Assembly: GCF_009766005.1 (NCBI RefSeq)
Contig: NZ_LMUK01000038.1
Span: 87,910-151,909 of the forward strand
DNA length: 64,000 nt
Reading direction: 5' to 3'
Source: Bradyrhizobium sp. S69
GTDB taxonomy: Bacteria > Pseudomonadota > Alphaproteobacteria > Rhizobiales > Xanthobacteraceae
Part shown: positions 42,782-51,691 of the stretch, piece after piece
Numbering within the stretch: position 1 is the stretch's first letter
Layout of the letters: each line of letters opens with the position of its first letter
Notes under the pieces: generated by a model
The model's database searches: none
Told to the model about the DNA's origin: nothing
What the model saw: the letters and a program-made list of their open reading frames with translations, nothing else
Program-made: the position numbers and the translations under genes

Positions 42782-43294
42782 ATGTCGGAACGCATTCAAT
42801 ACGGATGGGGCGAAAGTTCCTTGGGACGCTTCCTGGTGGCGACTTCCGAACAAGGAGTTGTTTACCTCGAGTTCGAAGACACGCATTCGGTGGGGAGGCT
42901 TCGCGAGCGTTTTCCGGATGCCCTGCTGGAGGAGGGCGGCCAAGTGACGTCCGAACTCGCGGAAGCGCTGGGCCGTCTGGTGGACCATCCGGAGCTGGGT
43001 CACGAAATCGCGCTGGACCTGCGCGGCACCGATTTCCAGAAGGCCGTTTGGACAATGGTGCGTGAAATCCCCCCAGGCCAGACGACCAATTATGGCGCCT
43101 TGGCAGCCAAGCTGGGCACTCGTGATGCGCGCGACGTGACAGATGCAATCGCCTCCAATTCGATAGCGGTTCTGGTCCCCTGCCACCGTGTCATCAAGAA
43201 GGACGGCTCAATCTCCGGCTATCGCTGGGGCGTGCGCCGGAAGAAGGCGTTGCTCGAACGGGAGCGGCGACTTGCCTCGGACCGGCCGGTTTGA
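42782..43294 (+). CDS. Second methylated-DNA--[protein]-cysteine S-methyltransferase
   Basis: This 170-residue protein has acceptor Cys134 in VPCHRVIKKDGSISGYRWG and the DNA-binding FQKAVWTMVREIPPGQTTNY and GALAAKLGTRDARDVTDAIA segments. It resembles the C-terminal domain of Ada more than ogt (N terminus IQYGWGESSLGRFLVATSEQ). With ada and ogt it gives three O6-methylguanine acceptors in 8 kb. The start has GGAGAGGGACGG upstream. Confidence 0.93.
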   Translation: MSERIQYGWGESSLGRFLVATSEQGVVYLEFEDTHSVGRLRERFPDALLEEGGQVTSELAEALGRLVDHPELGHEIALDLRGTDFQKAVWTMVREIPPGQTTNYGALAAKLGTRDARDVTDAIASNSIAVLVPCHRVIKKDGSISGYRWGVRRKKALLERERRLASDRPV

Positions 43295-43299
43295 AGGCA

Positions 43300-43890
43300 A
43301 TGTCCATCGACGGTCGACAGGCATCCCAAGTGACAGATAACGCCCCCGGCCCCGGAAGTGTCTACAACCTGATAAAGGCGGCACTCGCCGATCCGGGCAA
43401 CGCGAAAGAACGTCATCCCGGATACCGCCTTCAGCGATTGGTGACGCTCAGACTTGAAATGGACGAAGTGGAGATTGGCAAACTCGCCGACCTGGCCGGA
43501 ATTGAGGTAAAGCCGCCGATGGTGAACGCTGATGCTCTCTTCGATGAGAATTTGCGCGCCGTGATTGCGTGGGCGGGACTTTGGCCGCTCTTCGAGGAAA
43601 GCGGCCCCGGCTTGCACCACCACGCGATCCGGCCGACCGGCTACCTGTACCAACTCGACAAGGTCGATGCGTTGGGCATGGAGGCGTGGAGGGCGTACTA
43701 CCGGTGCATGGCGCCCGCACGCCAAATGCTCGCGGCATCGATCATCTGGCTATACCGAGGAAGAAAGGACAACACTTGGCTGCGCCGGGTGCCGTGCACA
43801 TGGCACGCTGCGGAAGGCATTGCAGAAATGCGGCGGGCCGGTCTGCTGCAGGACTGGGCCAAACTTGTCGTTCGCTATCCAGGCTGGTGA
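43300..43890 (+). CDS. Protein of unknown function at the end of the alkylation island
   Basis: The 196-residue soluble protein has no signal or membrane segment. Recognisable features are a helical N half (RLQRLVTLRLEMDEVEIGKL) and a Trp-rich C half (AVIAWAGLWPLFEESGPGLH, WRAYYRCMAPARQMLAASII, CTWHAAEGIAEMRRAG). The family is not recognised. The start codon is uncertain (TTG 43291 overlaps the upstream stop, ATG 43300 follows it by six bases). Tight coupling to the preceding methyltransferase gene suggests a related role. Confidence 0.6.
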   Translation: MSIDGRQASQVTDNAPGPGSVYNLIKAALADPGNAKERHPGYRLQRLVTLRLEMDEVEIGKLADLAGIEVKPPMVNADALFDENLRAVIAWAGLWPLFEESGPGLHHHAIRPTGYLYQLDKVDALGMEAWRAYYRCMAPARQMLAASIIWLYRGRKDNTWLRRVPCTWHAAEGIAEMRRAGLLQDWAKLVVRYPGW

Positions 43891-43942
43891 TCTCACTGTG
43901 CGGCCCCTGATGGGGAGGCCCGGGATAGTTGACGCTTCGAGC

Positions 43943-44869
43943 CTACCGAAGGGCGGATATCCGCGGTTTGGCTTTTGCCATACTGCGTAATTCCTCAATT
44001 AACTTGACCGCAGGTCCCGGAAGAATCCCCTGCCGGCGGCGAAACGCTGTGAGGCGCCGCATGGCTTTGACGCCCGTTATGGGGAGTGCGTCGACGAGGC
44101 CGGCGCGTCGCTCGGCTAGATACATCGGCGCGGCCATCCAACTTAGGAAACCGGAGTCTGTGACGAGACTCTTCAGCACCGTGATGGAGCGCGTCTCGAC
44201 GACGATGTTCGGAGGGCCTATTCCGTGTTCAGCAAAGACTTGTTCGAGATGAGCATGCGGAGCCGTGCCTCTGGGAAGACTCGCCCATTTTTCGGCGCAA
44301 GTTTCCTCCAGGCGAAGTTCTGATCGCCCGCGCAACGGGTGATTGGCGGAGGCGACAACGTAGCTAACGTCCTCCCACTGGCAATCCCGGATAGCGACAA
44401 TTTGGTCGGTGTCGAGCGCATCGACGCCCAGCGCGACGTCGATTTCGTAACTTGTCAGCGCCTCTGAGAGGCGATCCCACACGCCTTCGAGAACTTCGAT
44501 CCTAAGGCCTGGCCAGGCGCTCAGAACGCCGCCGATCGCCATCGGCAACACGAAGCACGCGATGCTCGCGACGGCGCCGACACGGATTGTGCCCTTGGCG
44601 AGCCCGCGCAGGGCGTCGATGTCCTCGCGGGCCTGCCGGCTTTCCCGGTTAACGAGGTTGGCGTGCGGCAATAGCGCCTCGCCGATGTCGGTAAGTTTCA
44701 TGCCTTTCGAATGGCGCTCGAACAGAGGCGATCCGACGTCGTCCTCCAGGCGCTTTACCATGCGGCTAAGTGCGGGCTGTGTGACGTTGAGGACCGCCGC
44801 GGCGCGGCCGAGGCTGCCGTGCCGAACGACGGCGGTGAAAGCCTCAAGCTGCTGAATGTTAAAGGCCAT
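43943..44869 (-). CDS. LysR-family transcriptional regulator
   Basis: The 308-residue regulator has the N-terminal winged helix FNIQQLEAFTAVVRHGSLGR and AAAVLNVTQPALSRMVKRLE, followed by the periplasmic-binding-like effector domain. The ATG at 44869 is chosen over a TTG six bases upstream. It is divergent from the benzoylformate decarboxylase gene and separated by about 115 bases, the classical arrangement for LysR control of a catabolic gene. Confidence 0.9.
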   Translation of the reverse strand: MAFNIQQLEAFTAVVRHGSLGRAAAVLNVTQPALSRMVKRLEDDVGSPLFERHSKGMKLTDIGEALLPHANLVNRESRQAREDIDALRGLAKGTIRVGAVASIACFVLPMAIGGVLSAWPGLRIEVLEGVWDRLSEALTSYEIDVALGVDALDTDQIVAIRDCQWEDVSYVVASANHPLRGRSELRLEETCAEKWASLPRGTAPHAHLEQVFAEHGIGPPNIVVETRSITVLKSLVTDSGFLSWMAAPMYLAERRAGLVDALPITGVKAMRRLTAFRRRQGILPGPAVKLIEELRSMAKAKPRISALR

Positions 44870-44985
44870 ACCCAAACGTAATGACTATTCCTCAATTTGG
44901 CAATTTTTGGTAGGTGCCAACTTCCCTATCAAAGGTCTTCAGAGGCGCGCCGACGCTTGGCGTCGCGGTTTTCGAGGAGGCGAGC

Positions 44986-46581
44986 ATGGGAAATGGCGAA
45001 GCGACCGGGGTAAAGCCGACCGTGCGGGAGTCGGTCATCGATCTACTGCGCCGCTTTGGAATGACGTCGATTTTCGCCAATCCCGGCTCGACCGAGTTGC
45101 CTCTGTTCCGGCATTTTCCCGACGATTTCCGCTACGTCCTCGGGCTTCAGGAGGCTGTCGTCGTCGGTATGGCGGACGGCTTCGCGCAGGCAACCCGCAA
45201 CGCCGTCTTCGTCAACCTGCATTCGGCCGCCGGCGTCGGCAACGCGATGGGCAACATATTCACGGCCTTCAAGAACCGCACGCCCATGGTCCTGACGGCC
45301 GGCCAGCAGGCGCGATCCATTCTCCCTTTTGAGCCGTTTCTATCTGCACGAGACGCAGTGGAACTGCCGAAGCCCTACGTGAAGTGGAGCGTCGAACCGG
45401 CGCGGGCCGAGGATGTGCCGCAGGCGATCGCTCGTGCCTATTTTATCGCCATGACCCCGCCGCGTGGACCGGTCTTCGTCTCCATCCCTGTCGATGACTG
45501 GGACAAGCCTGCTGAGTTCGTACCCCACCGCGTCGTCAGTCGTGACATTCGCCCCGACCCCGAAGTTCTCGGGCAGATCGGGCGGATGCTCGAGGCCAGC
45601 CTTCGCCCGGCTTTTGTGGTTGGCGGCGCGGTCGATCGCGATGGCGCTTGGAGCGACGTCGTCCGGCTCGCCGAACGTTTCAAGGCATGCGTCTGGACGG
45701 CGCCGATGACAGGGCGCTGCGCCTTTCCCGAGGATCATCCGCTGTTTGCCGGCTTCCTCCCCGCTATGCGAGAAGGCATCGTCAAATTGTTGACTGACTA
45801 CGACGTGATTTTCGTAATCGGCGCGCCGGCGTTCGCCTACCATGTCGAAGGCTCGGGGCCGCATGTTCCCGAGGGCGCGAAGCTCTGCCAGTTGATCGAC
45901 GATCCCGACACCGCGGCCTGGACTCCGGTTGGGACCAGCGTTGTGGGAAGCATCCGGCTCGGCGTCGCCGATCTGCTCGCCCGCCCTTCGCATGAGCGGC
46001 ACGCCAAACCGCCCCTCCGTGTCCAACGCCCACGCGCCGAACCATCATCGCCGATTTCGGTCGCCTTCGCCTTGCAGACGCTCGCGGAGGTTCGCGACCC
46101 CGCCGATGTCGTGGTGGAGGAGGCGCCGAGCGCGCGTCCGGCTATGCAGGCCCATCTGCCCATCACCCGCGCGGAGGGCTTCTACACCATGGACAGCGGC
46201 GGCCTCGGCTACTCCATGCCCGCCGCTGTCGGCGTTGCTCTCGGCCGGCCTGGTAGCCGCGTGATCGGCCTGATCGGCGACGGCTCCAGCATGTATTCGA
46301 TCCAGGCGCTCTGGAGCGCCGCCCAGCTCAAGCTGCCCATCACCTATGTAATCCTAAACAACAATCGTTACGCCGCCTTGCAGGAGTTCGCGCCGGTCTT
46401 CGGCTTCACCAAGGATGAGGCGGTACAAGGCACCGACCTGCCGAATCTGGACTTCGTCTCCATTGCGCGCGGCATGGGATGCGACGCCGTGCGCGTGACC
46501 GAGGCCGACAAGCTGCACCTCGTACTGATGCAAGCGCTTTTTGCGCGCTCGCCGACTCTGGTCGAGATACTGGTGGCCTGA
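44986..46581 (+). CDS. mdlC: Benzoylformate decarboxylase-like thiamine diphosphate enzyme
   Basis: The 531-residue ThDP enzyme should decarboxylate benzoylformate or a similar 2-oxo acid to the aldehyde. Residues matching P. putida Ser26, Glu47 and His70 are Ser35 (NPGSTELP), Glu56 (LQEA) and His79 (VNLHSAAG), a constant offset of nine; His286 (FAYHVEGSG) may stand for His281. The ThDP motif is GDGSSMYSIQALWSAAQLKL plus ILNN. GAGGAGG precedes the ATG at 44986. A truncated open frame follows immediately, so the operon seems to be broken. The aldehyde dehydrogenase at the window start is not linked. Confidence 0.88.
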   Translation: MGNGEATGVKPTVRESVIDLLRRFGMTSIFANPGSTELPLFRHFPDDFRYVLGLQEAVVVGMADGFAQATRNAVFVNLHSAAGVGNAMGNIFTAFKNRTPMVLTAGQQARSILPFEPFLSARDAVELPKPYVKWSVEPARAEDVPQAIARAYFIAMTPPRGPVFVSIPVDDWDKPAEFVPHRVVSRDIRPDPEVLGQIGRMLEASLRPAFVVGGAVDRDGAWSDVVRLAERFKACVWTAPMTGRCAFPEDHPLFAGFLPAMREGIVKLLTDYDVIFVIGAPAFAYHVEGSGPHVPEGAKLCQLIDDPDTAAWTPVGTSVVGSIRLGVADLLARPSHERHAKPPLRVQRPRAEPSSPISVAFALQTLAEVRDPADVVVEEAPSARPAMQAHLPITRAEGFYTMDSGGLGYSMPAAVGVALGRPGSRVIGLIGDGSSMYSIQALWSAAQLKLPITYVILNNNRYAALQEFAPVFGFTKDEAVQGTDLPNLDFVSIARGMGCDAVRVTEADKLHLVLMQALFARSPTLVEILVA

Positions 46582-46616
46582 TCAATCCGCAGCTTAATTA
46601 AAAAATGGAGGAACGA

Positions 46617-46670
46617 TGAACGAAATTTCGATGCTGATCGACGTGCGGGGCACGCGGCCGATCCGGTGAA
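46617..46670 (+). pseudogene. Truncated open frame after the decarboxylase gene
   Basis: With GGAGG six bases upstream, an ATG opens MNEISMLIDVRGTRPIR and then stops. The start resembles the N terminus of an aldehyde-dehydrogenase-like gene (xxLLIDG), which would be natural after benzoylformate decarboxylase. It looks like a gene cut off by deletion or insertion. The remaining sequence to 46920 contains no recognisable gene. Confidence 0.4.
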
Positions 46671-46920
46671 GGCGCTTTGACGCCGATCACGCCGTGAACG
46701 TCGACTCGACAACGACGGGCACTAAGAGAGAACTGGTGGAAAATAGCGGTACTTATAGTCCCGAAGTTTTCCCGAAGGCGGGATCGGCAGTGTTCCCGAT
46801 TCTACACCCCTATAGTTCGGCATAACAGGGGACAATAGCCTTCCGCCGAATGGGTTGGCTTGCGGGCGAGCTGCAACCACGAGTAAATGGCTGCAAAGGC
46901 CGACCGGCCCCGGGGGAAGA

Positions 46921-48393
46921 ATGCTCAGAACTACAATTCTTGCCGTTTGCGCAGCCGCGTTTGCGAGTTGCGCGCTTTGTACGCCAGCAAAAGCACAGCA
47001 ACCGGCGCCGAACGCCAGCGTCTCAGCACCGGCGACGCAGAATTTAACGCCTGATCAGCGTCGGGCTACTCCTGTGGCGCAGAACCCGGCGCCTCCCGCT
47101 GTGGGCACGGAGACGCCGCCGCCGGCGGCCCCAAGCGACCCGCAGAAGCAGTGTGTAAAGCCCGGCGAATTCGCTGTGGAGCTTCGCTCTGGCCGCAATC
47201 CCGTGGGCGCGCCCATTGTGTTTGCCACGAACTTCCTTCCGACGAACCAGCGCGTGGATGTCGGGGTGCGCGCACCATTTGTCGATGGAGTCAGGTACTT
47301 CGCGGGAATCGACTATGGCGACGAGACCTATCTTTTGAAGCGTCAGGACGCCGTCACGCACCGCGCGACCGAATCCGATCCGTTGGTGCTGAAGCATCTG
47401 CTCGAACCCGATCAGACTATTGTCACGCTGAACATGGGCGACGACCTCGCCTGGTACTGGAGCCGGGTCGATCTGTATCTCTACACATGCAACAATCCGG
47501 TCGGCCAATCTCCCTGGCGGGTCTCGTCCCTCAGCGTCCGCCTCAGCCCCTATCTGCTCAGCATCTTCGCAGTCATCGCAGAAGTCCTCATCCTCTACCT
47601 TTGGATAGCGTTCGCGCTGCGCAAACGGGATCACACGTTCGTGTCGTTCTTCCGGGCATTGAACCCTGCGAAAGTGTCTGCGGGGCCGGACGGGAAGGGC
47701 AGTCTTTCGACCTTCCAGACGCTGGCCTTCACGCTCGCTGTCGCCGCTCTGATTACCCTTCTGCTGCTCCAGACGGGTGCGCTAGTGGATTTGTCCGGTT
47801 CGATTCTGACGTTGCTCGGGATTAGCGGCATCGGAGCGACCATCGCCAAGGGCACCGACGGCCAACGCAATACGCTGTCGACCGACAACCGGGCTTGGCT
47901 CCTGAGACGCAACTGGGTGCCGATGGCGAAGACCGTGGTCGATCCGTCGAACGCGACGTGGCGTGATTTTTTCACGACCGACGGCGCCTTCGACGTGTAT
48001 CGGTACCAGAGCTTTATTTTCGGACTGGTGGTGATCGGCGGGCTGATCGCGGCCGGTGTCAGCCAGCTTTCGACATTCGTCGTCCCGAATACGATATTGG
48101 GCATCGTAGGGCTTAGTCAGGTCGTCTACATCGGCGGCAAGCTCGTGACGCCCACCAACATCTCCGATCTCAACTCGGCCGTCGCAGGCTTGCGGTCGGA
48201 CGAACAGAAGCTCAAGGCCACCGCGGTGGCGAAAAAGCAGGGGCAGGTGGCGAGCTTGGCTGAAGCCATTCCGCTAATGGGGCAGGATGCCTACGACGCG
48301 TACCGCCAGAAGGCGAGGGATGTCGCGGCGATCTTCACGGATGCGACCGGGCTCGTCGTGGCGGACGCGTTGCTAGAGCCGATCGTGACCTGA
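46921..48393 (+). CDS. Membrane protein with signal peptide, unknown function
   Basis: The 490-residue product has a signal peptide (MLRTTILAVCAAAFASCALC, cleavage near AKA), a Pro/Ala-rich linker to about residue 75, a soluble beta-rich domain (about 76-205), and about five hydrophobic segments near 209-232, 266-288, 287-310, 361-380 and 387-409, with a cytoplasmic C-terminal tail. LSTFQTLAFTLAVAALITLL and GISGIGATIAKGTDG are notable. GGGGGAAG precedes the ATG; an ATG further upstream would bury the signal. The gene is followed 11 bases later by a DUF2235 hydrolase gene, so the two are a functional pair. Confidence 0.8.
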   Translation: MLRTTILAVCAAAFASCALCTPAKAQQPAPNASVSAPATQNLTPDQRRATPVAQNPAPPAVGTETPPPAAPSDPQKQCVKPGEFAVELRSGRNPVGAPIVFATNFLPTNQRVDVGVRAPFVDGVRYFAGIDYGDETYLLKRQDAVTHRATESDPLVLKHLLEPDQTIVTLNMGDDLAWYWSRVDLYLYTCNNPVGQSPWRVSSLSVRLSPYLLSIFAVIAEVLILYLWIAFALRKRDHTFVSFFRALNPAKVSAGPDGKGSLSTFQTLAFTLAVAALITLLLLQTGALVDLSGSILTLLGISGIGATIAKGTDGQRNTLSTDNRAWLLRRNWVPMAKTVVDPSNATWRDFFTTDGAFDVYRYQSFIFGLVVIGGLIAAGVSQLSTFVVPNTILGIVGLSQVVYIGGKLVTPTNISDLNSAVAGLRSDEQKLKATAVAKKQGQVASLAEAIPLMGQDAYDAYRQKARDVAAIFTDATGLVVADALLEPIVT

Positions 48394-48404
48394 GGGAGGC
48401 AGAC

Positions 48405-49648
48405 TTGGCCAAGAATATTCTGGTTTTCGCCGACGGTACGGGAAACGAAGGCGGCCTACTTCCGGACGAGAGCCGGACGAACGTCTACAAACTGTACCGT
48501 GCCACGCGCACCGGTCCCGACTCGATCATCGACCCCAAGAAGCAGTTGGCGCTCTACGTTCCCGGTATTGGAACGCCGACCCCGGGGCACGACAGCGGTC
48601 GCGACCGGCAGAAACAAACGCTGCAGCAAATGTTCGGATTCGGCATCTCGGAAAAGATCATCGACTGCTATGTGGCACTCGTCGGGGTGTGTGGGAGCCG
48701 AAAGATCGTATCTATCTCTTCGGCTTCAGTCGGGGCGCCTACACTGCCAGGTGTCTTGCGCACGTGCTCGAGCTCTGCGGTATCCCGACTAAGGAGCGAA
48801 ACGCCGACACGATCAGCCTCGATCCTAAATCGTTGCGGAAGGTGGCCAAAGATGCGGTTTCCTGCGTCTACCGGCTCGGAATGCCGAGAGACGAAACGGA
48901 TGCGGCAAAACGAGCGGAGGAGTTCAGAACCGTCCATGCGTCGCAGGCGGGACGTGCTATGGGCGCTTCGGCGTATTTCATCGGCATCTGGGACGCCGTC
49001 GCCGCGATCGGTTGGCAGCGGTTCTTTCCCGACTGGGCGTACGATCGTCACTTCACCTCCGACGTCCAATACGCGCGACACCTCCAATCGATCGACGAGG
49101 GCCGGAAGGATTTCAAGCGGGTGCCTTGGGGAGGCAGCGGCACGGTGAAGTGGCCCGACAGGAAGGACGAACCGGAGCAGTTCGATCAAATCTGGTTCGC
49201 CGGCAATCACGCCGACGTCGGAGGAAGCTATCCCGAGAACGAATCGCGGTTGTCGGACATCACGCTGCAATGGATGGTAGAATTCATTGCCGAGAAGATA
49301 CCCGAAGCAAACCGGGTCGTCGTCGACAAGGGTTTGCTGCGACTGTATCCGTCGGCCGACGGGATGATGCACGACGAATGCATGGTCGGCATAGGTGGCA
49401 CGGCACTGCATTGGTCGAAGACGGTGCGCGACGTCCCCGATGGGGCCCAGCTTCACCCGACGGTCTACGAGCGTCTAGCCATGGCATCGGTACGTAATTT
49501 CACGACCTTCGGTCCATACCGGCCCGTCGCGCTGCAGAACCATAAACTGGCGAAGAAGTTCTTCGGGCGGACAAAGGGCGCCAACCCCGGCGGCGATGGC
49601 ACTGCTGATGGCGCGCCGCCAGCCCCTTCGAACGGTGCGTCCGTCTGA
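48405..49648 (+). pseudogene. DUF2235 (Tle1-like) hydrolase gene with a two-base frameshift
   Basis: The first frame gives MAKNILVFADGTGNEGGLLP through SEKIIDCYVALVG; the second continues with VWEPKDRIYLFGFSRGAYTA, carrying the lipase elbow GFSRGA, then WFAGNHADVGGSYPENESR with acid/His residues, to the end. Joining needs a 2-base change in GGTGTGTGGG near 48684-48692, a short GT repeat prone to slippage. DUF2235 proteins are alpha/beta hydrolases that include type VI secretion phospholipase effectors. The start is a TTG with GGGAGG upstream. It is a broken gene, a phase-variable gene or a sequencing error. Confidence 0.75.
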
Positions 49649-49948
49649 TCGGGGTAGTCGCGTTCTGCCGGTTGCGGCAAACCCGCCCGGGAGATTGTTT
49701 TCTCCGACTTGAACGTGATCCGGCGGTCCGTCACCGCGCTCTCGACAGGCCCCGGTGACAGCAAGGCAGTCGCTGACGAGGCGTCGGAGGCGCCCCATTA
49801 GGCACACAAGCCGCGGTAACCAGCGCCGGGCGGCGCGCATCTCGTCAGATGTGACGGCTCGCGAGGGGTCCCTATGGTCCTGAAGGTTTGCAACGCCTCA
49901 CTGGGATCGCCGCTGACTTTGACCGTTTCGTTGTCTGAGGAGGGCCGT

Positions 49949-50287
49949 GTGAAGCGAGTTTCCTCTAGCCAGTAAACGAGCGGTGGGATCCTGGCCTATC
50001 GTCGGACGAAGCTTGGCCTCGAAGTCCTTCTAGTCCACCCCGGCGGACCTTTCTGGCGCAACCAGGACGCCGGTGCCTGGTCGATACCGAAAGGCGAATT
50101 GAACGCGTCGGAGGATCCCCAACAGGCTGCCCTACGCGAATTTGTCGAAGAAATCGGTCCGACAGCCTCGATCGGCCCGCTGAAGGCTTTGGGCGAGAAG
50201 ACCGGAAAGTCCGCACCGGCGGTGAAAAAGGCCGTCAAAAAGGTCGGCAACGCGCGCAAGCGTGTGGAGAAACGGCTAGGCCGCTGA
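49949..50287 (+). pseudogene. Broken NUDIX hydrolase gene with a Lys-rich tail
   Basis: From a GTG at 49949 the frame reads MKRVSSSQ, a stop at 49973, then SGGILAYRRTKLGLEVLLVH, PGGPFWRNQDAGAWSIPKGE and DPQQAALREFVEEIG, most of a NUDIX box. After EEIG the usual remainder is missing and a Lys/Arg-rich tail (PAVKKAVKKVGNARKRVEKR) follows. The in-frame stop and lack of an internal start make it a pseudogene. The preceding 300 bases (49649-49948) hold no gene. Confidence 0.6.
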
Positions 50288-50328
50288 GTTAGAGGGCTAG
50301 GTTGGCATCATGCTCGGCGCCGGTTCTT

Positions 50329-50592
50329 CTAATCAGGAGGACATTCTGGGCAGGTATCGCCGATCGAGTTCAGCACGTCGCGAACCTCGGCCGCCGCTGC
50401 ATCAGGGGAGACCCCTGCTGGTGGGTCTTCACGGGCGATATCGATCGCTCGCTCCCATGCATGCGGATCGGCGCGGTCCTGCATCCAACCGTGCTCCGCG
50501 CACTCGCGGATGGCGCCGGCGTTCTGAAGCACGTCAATCGCCCATCCGCGCAGCGTCCGTATCGCCGGCCTTCGTTCACTTGTCATCAGCAT
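50329..50592 (-). CDS. Small mobile-element-associated protein, unknown function
   Basis: The 87-residue protein (MLMTSERRPAIRTLRGWAID, AGAIRECAEHGWMQDRADPH, SIGDTCPECPPD at the end) is acidic and ends with a Cys pair. AGGAG precedes the first ATG; a second ATG is two codons later. It reads against its neighbours. Similar small proteins accompany conjugative elements of Alphaproteobacteria by my recollection; function is unknown. Confidence 0.7.
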   Translation of the reverse strand: MLMTSERRPAIRTLRGWAIDVLQNAGAIRECAEHGWMQDRADPHAWERAIDIAREDPPAGVSPDAAAAEVRDVLNSIGDTCPECPPD

Positions 50593-50652
50593 GGAAATGG
50601 CTCCTGACGGCGAATCGTTTTGTCCGTCATTCGTTCCGGCCGATAACACATG

Positions 50653-51128
50653 GCTGGGATTCGCAACGGCGAGAGCTCAAGGTTTGGTTCGAGTCTTTGA
50701 GGCGCAGACACCAAGTCCCTAAACTTAGTTCTCCTACTTTTCGTTTGGGCGCGTGCGGCAAGTGCCGCACCGGGCTCTCGTGAACCGAGCCGCAAGGCGT
50801 CTCGGCCATCCGGCTTCGATCCCTCGCGCGATCATGAGTCGCTCGCCGGAGGCACTCGCACTCGGTCCCGCCGTCATTTCATTCCGGCGTCGCTATCACT
50901 GCCCTTCGTTCGGGTGCCTTCTTAACCGGTCTCGCGACTGCACTCGGTCCCGGGTCCCGCCGCTATCGCGTCGGCGCTATGCTGACCCTCCTGCGGGTGC
51001 CTCTTTTCCTTGCCTGCGCTTCGCTCCGGCGCTTTTCGCTACCTCTCTGCGAGGCCGCTTTCCATCGGAAATCGGGTGGAAGGCGGTGCGCCCGAACTTC
51101 TATCGTGATCGGGAAACGGGAGCACGAC
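50653..51128. other. Gene-free GC-rich stretch of the mobile element
   Basis: No convincing gene is seen. The plus-strand frame 50753-51166 has Arg/Ser/Pro-rich, low-complexity translation without a ribosome site. Similar gene-free, C-rich stretches occur at 51321-51600 and 61205-61519, before the ardC and DUF2493 genes. Confidence 0.4.
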
Positions 51129-51320
51129 ATGCGCAAATTTCATTCTATAGCGGCCCTGTGCGGTGATGGCCTCAGGCCAGAGCTACGGGAATTGTTTGAC
51201 CGGCTGGCGGTTGATTCCAATTCCGTCGTGAGACATGATGGTATGTTGCAATCGGGTCCCGACCCAAAATCTATTGAAGCCCCTCCGGTCGAGCGCGCAG
51301 TACCTAAGAGAGTGGCCTAG
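51129..51320 (+). CDS. Small protein of unknown function
   Basis: The 63-residue frame (MRKFHSIAALCGDGLRPELR, then LFDRLAVDSNSVVRHDGMLQ) has GGGAG ten bases upstream of its ATG. No family is recognised. Coding character is moderate. It lies between gene-free stretches of the mobile element. Confidence 0.4.
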   Translation: MRKFHSIAALCGDGLRPELRELFDRLAVDSNSVVRHDGMLQSGPDPKSIEAPPVERAVPKRVA

Positions 51321-51602
51321 GGCAAGATGAGTCGCGCCGCCAAATGGAGCGCGCATACGCAGTGGGCATAACCGTCTTGGCGGAGCACCAGACGTAAAGA
51401 ACAGTTGACCACGCCCGCAATTGGAGACCGCTCCTGCTGCTTCCTCTTTCACTGCGCTTCGCCCCGGCGCATTTCGGCGCTTCCCCCGCGAGACCGCTTT
51501 GTCGACTGCGCTGAAGCCCCGCGTCGCGGGTCGTCACCCTTTAGGGTGTCCATCCTGCCAAAAAGACAGCCGCGCGAATGCGCAGTCCGTTTTCTCGTCA
51601 CC

Positions 51603-51691
51603 GTCGCTGAGAGTGAGAGTGCGGGCCGGGTCTGCCGCGACGGGTTGAAGATCGGAGGAGAGGCTTCCGGCGCCCGTCGCGGAGAACCGCG
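51603..51691 (+). promoter_or_regulatory. Structured leader before ardC, shared with parB
   Basis: The leader holds GAGAGTGAGAG, then CGACGGGT (about 51637-51645), GGAGGAGAGGC and GCCCGTCGCGGAGAA just before the start codon. CGACGGG and CCCGTCG are perfect complements and would form a hairpin next to the ribosome site. The same elements precede parB (52690-52775). Part of the pattern precedes the helicase gene. Confidence 0.5.

Noticed and set aside
50753..51166. 137-codon plus-strand frame in the mobile region
   Set aside because: Arg/Ser/Pro-rich translation, no start signal, and overlaps a better small-gene candidate.
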